A DNA stretch of 10,233 nucleotides from JBLIAZ01 sp047632015. Its GTDB lineage: Bacteria; Bacteroidota; Bacteroidia; Flavobacteriales_C; GCA-002722245. The stretch lies in the NCBI GenBank assembly GCA_047632015.1, contig JBLIBC010000083.1:1-10233 (forward strand). The letters run 5' to 3'. Of the stretch, positions 6,968 through 10,233 are shown one piece after another. Made by a program: the position numbers and the translations under genes. Every line of letters begins with the position of its first letter. Position 1 is the stretch's first letter. Under the pieces are notes generated by a model. It worked only from the letters and a program-made list of their open reading frames with translations, was not told the DNA's origin and ran no database searches.

Positions 6968-7020
6968 GTAATTTCAAAGGGAATTATGTTAATTTAGCAG
7001 GTTATATAAAGTAAATTAAA

Positions 7021-8082
7021 ATGAAGGCAAATAATATCAGTATCAAAAAAACATCAAATTCAAGACTTTCAGGAATTGATTTTGACCATGTTGAATTCGG
7101 AAAAGTTTTTTCGGACCACATGTTATTGGCTGATTATTACGATGGTAAATGGCAAGATTTCAGGATTACTCCTTTCGAAAACATTACTGTTAGTCCTGCA
7201 TTTTTTACTTTGCATTATGGACAATCAATATTTGAAGGAATGAAGGCGCATAAATCCGCTGATGGTGAAGTGGTGTTGTTCCGTCCTATGGATAATTTTA
7301 ACCGACTAAATGTTTCAGCTGAGCGAATGTGTATTCCACAAATTGACAGCCAGACATTATTAGACGGTTTACAAGAACTACTAAAACTAGATGAAGATTG
7401 GATTCCAAACACTCCTGATGGAGCTTTGTATTTAAGACCATTCATTTTTGCAACTGATGAATACATTGGAGTAAGACCATCATTAAAATATAGGTTTGTA
7501 CTTTTTACATGCCCTGTAAATAAATATTACGAACAACCTGTAAAAGTAAAGATTGAAACAAAGTATGCGAGAGCTAGTGAAGGTGGTGTTGGTTTTGCCA
7601 AAGCTGCAGGGAACTATGCTGCATCATTGTATCCTACCCAGTTAGCAAACAACGAAGGGTTTGACCAAATAATATGGACAGATTCTAAGGAGCACAAGTA
7701 CATTGAAGAAAGTGGGACGATGAATCTGATGGTAATCATCAACGACACCATCATTACACCTCCTACTGGTGAAACAATTTTGAAAGGTATCACAAGAGAC
7801 AGTGTGCTTCAAATCGCTCACGATTTAGGTTATAAAACTGAGGAAAGAAAATTATCTGTTGAAGAGGTAATTTCGGCGCACAGAAATGGTTCTCTGACTG
7901 ACATGTTTGGAACAGGAACGGCAGTGACCATTACTCATGTTTCAGCTTTTGGTTTAGAAGATGAAATTTTTGAACTTCCTCCAGTAGAGGAAAGGTCAAT
8001 TTCTATTCAACTTAAAAAAGAATTGGAAGCCATTAAGCGCGGAGCTAAAACAACAAACCACGATTGGATTGTAAAGGCTTAA
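7021..8082 (+). CDS. ilvE: Branched-chain amino acid aminotransferase
   Basis: PLP-dependent fold-type IV enzyme that transfers the amino group between glutamate and the 2-oxo acids of leucine, isoleucine and valine: last step of their synthesis and first of their breakdown. The 353-residue length and motifs fit the larger type II (eukaryote-like) BCAT branch. Landmarks: LHYGQSIFEGMKA (64-76), FRP..NFNRL (87-96), YLRPFIFATDEYIGVRPS (137-154), PLP-binding Lys194 in GFAKAAGNYAAS, EESGTMN (229-235) with the cofactor-contacting Glu, phosphate-binding GITRDS (256-261) and FGTGTAV (276-282). The ATG at 7021 follows an A-rich stretch with no Shine-Dalgarno. The gene stands alone, divergent from htpG, and ends before a strong hairpin. 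No other ilv or leu gene is in the window, and I could not pick a clear promoter. Confidence 0.96.
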   Translation: MKANNISIKKTSNSRLSGIDFDHVEFGKVFSDHMLLADYYDGKWQDFRITPFENITVSPAFFTLHYGQSIFEGMKAHKSADGEVVLFRPMDNFNRLNVSAERMCIPQIDSQTLLDGLQELLKLDEDWIPNTPDGALYLRPFIFATDEYIGVRPSLKYRFVLFTCPVNKYYEQPVKVKIETKYARASEGGVGFAKAAGNYAASLYPTQLANNEGFDQIIWTDSKEHKYIEESGTMNLMVIINDTIITPPTGETILKGITRDSVLQIAHDLGYKTEERKLSVEEVISAHRNGSLTDMFGTGTAVTITHVSAFGLEDEIFELPPVEERSISIQLKKELEAIKRGAKTTNHDWIVKA

Positions 8083-8133
8083 GAAAAACCCTTCCAACCT
8101 AACAACAGCAGGTCAATAATAAACACATTTCAA

Positions 8134-8189
8134 AATACAACGCATAAGAAAAGGCTACCTAATGGTAGCCTTTTCTTATGCGTTGTATT
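8134..8189. terminator. 26-bp perfect hairpin, shared two-way terminator of ilvE and rplI
   Basis: Positions 8134-8159 are the exact reverse complement of 8164-8189, with a TAAT loop. The core GGCTACC/GGTAGCC is followed on either strand by TTTTCTTATG, so both convergent genes are served. It lies 52 nt after the ilvE stop and 11 nt after that of rplI. A stem of this length is well above the 7-12 bp of an ordinary intrinsic terminator. Confidence 0.85.
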
Positions 8190-8200
8190 AAGCTGTGAAT

Positions 8201-8647
8201 TTATTCAGCTACCACTTCGAAGTTAAATTTAATATCAACCTCTCTGTATAACTTAACCTCAGCTTCAAAAGAACCAACCTCTTTTGGGTTACCTCCAATA
8301 ATTTTAATAGCTTTTCTGTCTAAATCAATTCCTTGTATTTTAATTGCTTCAGCAACTTGAATGTTACCCACTGAACCAAAAATCTTTCCTGTACCACCAA
8401 CTTTAGCTCCAACTTTAACTGTCAATGCAGATAATTTAGAACCTAAAGCCTCTGCTGCGTCTTTCAATTTAGCGTCTTTTACTGCTCTTTGTTTCAGGTT
8501 TTCAGCATGAACTTTTTTAGCTGAAATGGTAGCCAATTCAGCAATTCCTTTTGGAATTAAAAAATTTCTTCCGAAACCTGGTTTTACGTTTACGATATCA
8601 TCTCTAAATCCTAGAGGCTGAATATCTTTTTTTAATATTACTTCCAT
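8201..8647 (-). CDS. rplI: 50S ribosomal protein L9
   Basis: Large-subunit ribosomal protein that binds 23S rRNA near the L1 stalk and helps keep the reading frame. The 148-residue length is typical. The N-terminal domain carries the hallmark GFRDDIVNVKPGFGRNFLIP (13-32), followed by the long connecting helix and a C-terminal domain starting near residue 75 (VKVGAKVGGTGKIFGSV). It is the third gene of rpsF-rpsR-rplI, 9 nt after rpsR, and ends at the shared hairpin. The start ATG at 8647 is fixed by the conserved N-terminus MEVILKKD. Confidence 0.98.
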   Translation of the reverse strand: MEVILKKDIQPLGFRDDIVNVKPGFGRNFLIPKGIAELATISAKKVHAENLKQRAVKDAKLKDAAEALGSKLSALTVKVGAKVGGTGKIFGSVGNIQVAEAIKIQGIDLDRKAIKIIGGNPKEVGSFEAEVKLYREVDIKFNFEVVAE

Positions 8648-8656
8648 CTCTATTCT

Positions 8657-8920
8657 TTATTTTAAGTTATCCGCAATGTAAGGCAACAAAGCCAATTGTC
8701 TTGCTCTTTTAACTGATGACGACACCTTTCTTTGAAACTTCAAAGAAGTTCCAGTAAGCCTTCTTGGCAAAAGTTTACCTTGCTCGTTTAAGAACTTCAA
8801 TAAAAAATCTGGGTCTTTATAATCGATGTGTGTTATTTTACTCCTTTGGAATCTACAATATTTCCCTTTTTTCACTTCAATAGAAGGAGGAGTCAAGTAT
8901 CTAATTTCTGAATCTGCCAT
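8657..8920 (-). CDS. rpsR: 30S ribosomal protein S18
   Basis: Small-subunit protein that pairs with S6 on the platform, binding 16S rRNA. At 87 residues it has the typical core KYCRFQRSKITHIDYKDPDF, then KFLNEQGKLLPRRLTGTSLKFQRK and the basic tail KRARQLALLPY. It carries one cysteine (in KYCRF) rather than the four of zinc-binding C+ forms, so it is a zinc-free type. It follows rpsF by 4 nt, which implies translational coupling. There is no priB or ssb gene between rpsF and rpsR as found in some other phyla. Confidence 0.98.
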   Translation of the reverse strand: MADSEIRYLTPPSIEVKKGKYCRFQRSKITHIDYKDPDFLLKFLNEQGKLLPRRLTGTSLKFQRKVSSSVKRARQLALLPYIADNLK

Positions 8921-8924
8921 GTTC

Positions 8925-9269
8925 TTAAGCTTTAGTAGTTTTTTTCTTGTTCTTGAATTTCTCGTTAAACGCTTGAGCGTGCTTATCTAGACTTACAGTT
9001 AAGAATCTTAATAATCTTTCATCTCTTTTGTACGCTAATTCTAGCTCCGAAATAACATTTCCTTCGGCTTTGAACTGCAAAAGAAAATAAAAACCTGTAG
9101 ACTTCTTTTTAATAGGGTAAGCTAACTTCCTTAACCCCCAGTTGTCTTCATGCACTATCTCGGCACCTTTTTCCTTTAAAAAGGTTTTGTAATTTTTCAC
9201 TGTTTCTTTCAACTGATCGTCAGAAAGAACTGGTGTCATTACAAAAATAGTTTCATACTGATTTGACAT
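8925..9269 (-). CDS. rpsF: 30S ribosomal protein S6
   Basis: Small-subunit protein that forms a dimer with S18 and binds the central domain of 16S rRNA. The 114-residue product has the family start YETIFVMTPVLSDDQLKE, the WGLRKLAYPIKKKSTGFYFLLQF segment and a lysine-rich tail (KKKTTKA) without the glutamate tail of E. coli S6. It is the first gene of the operon; its promoter lies at 9312-9319 and the leader has a small hairpin that could be the S6-S18 feedback site. The start ATG at 9269 matches the family N-terminus and follows an ATTAATTAATTAATT tract with no Shine-Dalgarno. Confidence 0.98.
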   Translation of the reverse strand: MSNQYETIFVMTPVLSDDQLKETVKNYKTFLKEKGAEIVHEDNWGLRKLAYPIKKKSTGFYFLLQFKAEGNVISELELAYKRDERLLRFLTVSLDKHAQAFNEKFKNKKKTTKA

Positions 9270-9288
9270 AACAATTAATTAATTAATA

Positions 9289-9300
9289 ATTTTTTCCGAA
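9289..9300 (-). promoter_or_regulatory. Leader hairpin CCGAA/TTCGG upstream of rpsF
   Basis: A short palindromic element (CCGAA, two bases, TTCGG on either strand) within the expected rpsF leader, close to the predicted transcript start. In many bacteria the S6-S18 complex represses its own operon by binding a leader element that contains a CCG trinucleotide; this could be a local version. The full known motif is not recognisable by eye, so the assignment is tentative. Confidence 0.3.
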
Positions 9301-9311
9301 AATTCGGACTG

Positions 9312-9319
9312 CAAAGATA
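9312..9319 (-). promoter_or_regulatory. -7 element of the rpsF operon promoter
   Basis: Reads TATCTTTG on the minus strand, an exact TAnnTTTG match, with a T-rich -33 region (TTTTTATTTTC) about 19-20 nt upstream. The expected start is near 9305, giving a leader of about 36 nt before rpsF. It should drive rpsF, rpsR and rplI together. Confidence 0.75.
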
Positions 9320-9409
9320 GCATATTTATCTGAAAATAAAAACTTTAGAAACAGTATTGAGCATGAAAATCTCACTACTTAATGGATCGCCTAATCAAAA
9401 TAAAAACGA

Positions 9410-10204
9410 CTACTTAATTTGAAAACTAATGAACTGGTCTTTACTTACTTCAGCTTCGACAATTCCATCACAATTACCTGAACCCATGTCAAGCTTTTGA
9501 TCTGATATATCGTTAGGTTTCACTTCACCTGTTCCAGCGACTACAATCCAACGGCAGGAAAAATCTAAAGTGTAATCAGTAGTCGAATTCGCTTTGTAAC
9601 TCCTCCCACCAAAATCTTGCCCAGTAGTTTGCTCATTTAAAGTGTATGTGTCATCAAACACATTAAAAGTGCTTTTCCCTGATCTCATTTTTATGGACCA
9701 ACTTCCAGAATAAGACATCGTTCCGTTAGCATTAGCAATTTTACATGGGTCAACTAATACCAAATTGTAATCATCACTTGTACTTGACCCCACATAACTT
9801 GACGAAAGCTCTCCTAGCACCCTGGTATCGTTCAAATAAAAATCATCAAACATAATTTTCATATCTCCCTTTGTGACTTTATCACTTAAAATTGATATCT
9901 GAATTTTACCTCGTCTGTTAATTCCAAATGCATCTTGTTGATTTGTACTTCCGTAGTTAAGGGTAATAGTTTTGGGATAAGTATCGCTGTCTAGAGAGAC
10001 ACTACTACTCCCTATTATATTCGATCCACTTATTGTTTCGTCAGCAACGTACTCAGGAACAACAGCTACAACTTGCCTGAACACATCTAAAAATAAATAT
10101 TGAGCTAGGGTTTTTGCTTGAGATGTATCAATCACATCCTTTGGCTCATCATTTTTACAAGACGCTAAGAATAAAACAAGTACAATAACCTTCCAATACC
10201 TCAT
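9410..10204 (-). CDS. Lipoprotein of unknown function
   Basis: A 264-residue protein with a clear lipoprotein signal: MRYWK, a hydrophobic core and the lipobox LASC with lipidated Cys16, so it is anchored in the envelope. The residues after the cysteine (KNDE) resemble the K plus acidic export signal that sends some Bacteroidota lipoproteins to the cell surface, which would be consistent with surface display. The rest is beta-rich, with motifs such as FGINRRGKIQISILSD, GTMSYSGSWSIK, FSCRWIVVAGTGEV and, near the end, LDMGSGNCDGIVEAEV. That C-D-containing ending recurs in uncharacterised Bacteroidota lipoproteins. I cannot give a function. No terminator is visible between it and the downstream rpsF promoter. 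Its only promoter element lies almost on the start codon. Confidence 0.85.
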   Translation of the reverse strand: MRYWKVIVLVLFLASCKNDEPKDVIDTSQAKTLAQYLFLDVFRQVVAVVPEYVADETISGSNIIGSSSVSLDSDTYPKTITLNYGSTNQQDAFGINRRGKIQISILSDKVTKGDMKIMFDDFYLNDTRVLGELSSSYVGSSTSDDYNLVLVDPCKIANANGTMSYSGSWSIKMRSGKSTFNVFDDTYTLNEQTTGQDFGGRSYKANSTTDYTLDFSCRWIVVAGTGEVKPNDISDQKLDMGSGNCDGIVEAEVSKDQFISFQIK

Positions 10205-10208
10205 GTCA

Positions 10209-10216
10209 CAAATTTA
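10209..10216 (-). promoter_or_regulatory. -7 element directly before the lipoprotein gene
   Basis: On the minus strand TAAATTTG, a perfect TAnnTTTG match, ends only 4 nt before the ATG at 10204. The -33 element would lie past the window edge and cannot be checked. If used, the transcript would start at or next to the ATG, giving a leaderless or nearly leaderless mRNA. Confidence 0.45.
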
Positions 10217-10233
10217 GCGGTATCAATTTAATT

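Noticed and set aside
7215..7466. An 83-codon minus-strand frame inside ilvE
   Set aside because: It lies wholly inside the well-supported aminotransferase gene on the other strand and has no independent support.
9374..9417. ACTACTTAA direct repeat (9374-9382 and 9409-9417) as an insertion footprint
   Set aside because: Only 9 bp, AT-rich, 26 nt apart, and the second copy includes the end of the lipoprotein gene; chance is a sufficient explanation.

Overview
The window reads as a chromosomal segment of an AT-rich member of the Bacteroidota, most likely a flavobacterium-like lineage. This rests on three signs. Promoters fit the Bacteroidota consensus (TTTG, about 19 nt, TAnnTTTG), with textbook examples before the tRNA-Lys gene and rpsF. 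Start codons lack Shine-Dalgarno sequences. The S6-S18-L9 operon, HtpG and class IV aminotransferase look Bacteroidota-like. I see no phage, CRISPR array, transposase or defence island; most of the window is housekeeping chromosome.

Layout, left to right. Positions 1-518 are mostly non-coding but hold a decayed piece of a second shikimate kinase gene (94-318, minus). A single DUF4143-type AAA ATPase gene (519-1886, plus) follows and overlaps the end of intact aroK (1883-2347, minus) tail to tail. So the ATPase sits between an aroK relic and aroK, which suggests insertion or gene replacement at this locus. Next come a tRNA-Lys(TTT) gene with promoter and terminator, and about 280 bp of structured non-coding repeats (2591-2870): a 24-bp perfect inverted repeat and two tandem copies of a roughly 125-bp unit that folds into small hairpins with paired stem changes. 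About 280 bp more of non-coding DNA carries a minus-strand terminator.

Positions 3154-6849 hold two minus-strand genes separated by a terminator: a secreted 571-residue protein of unknown function and the Hsp90 chaperone htpG. ilvE (branched-chain aminotransferase) runs divergently from htpG across a short shared regulatory region with inverted repeats. ilvE converges on the ribosomal operon rpsF-rpsR-rplI (minus) with a 26-bp perfect hairpin between them. A lipoprotein gene (9410-10204, minus) of unknown function closes the window; its promoter motif almost touches its start codon.

Functionally the genes are mostly independent: aromatic amino acid synthesis (aroK), branched-chain amino acid metabolism (ilvE), protein folding (htpG), translation (tRNA-Lys, S6, S18, L9) and two envelope or secreted proteins. 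The parts most worth a second look are the aroK relic/ATPase locus and the structured repeats after tRNA-Lys. I do not find convincing evidence of a new multi-gene system.
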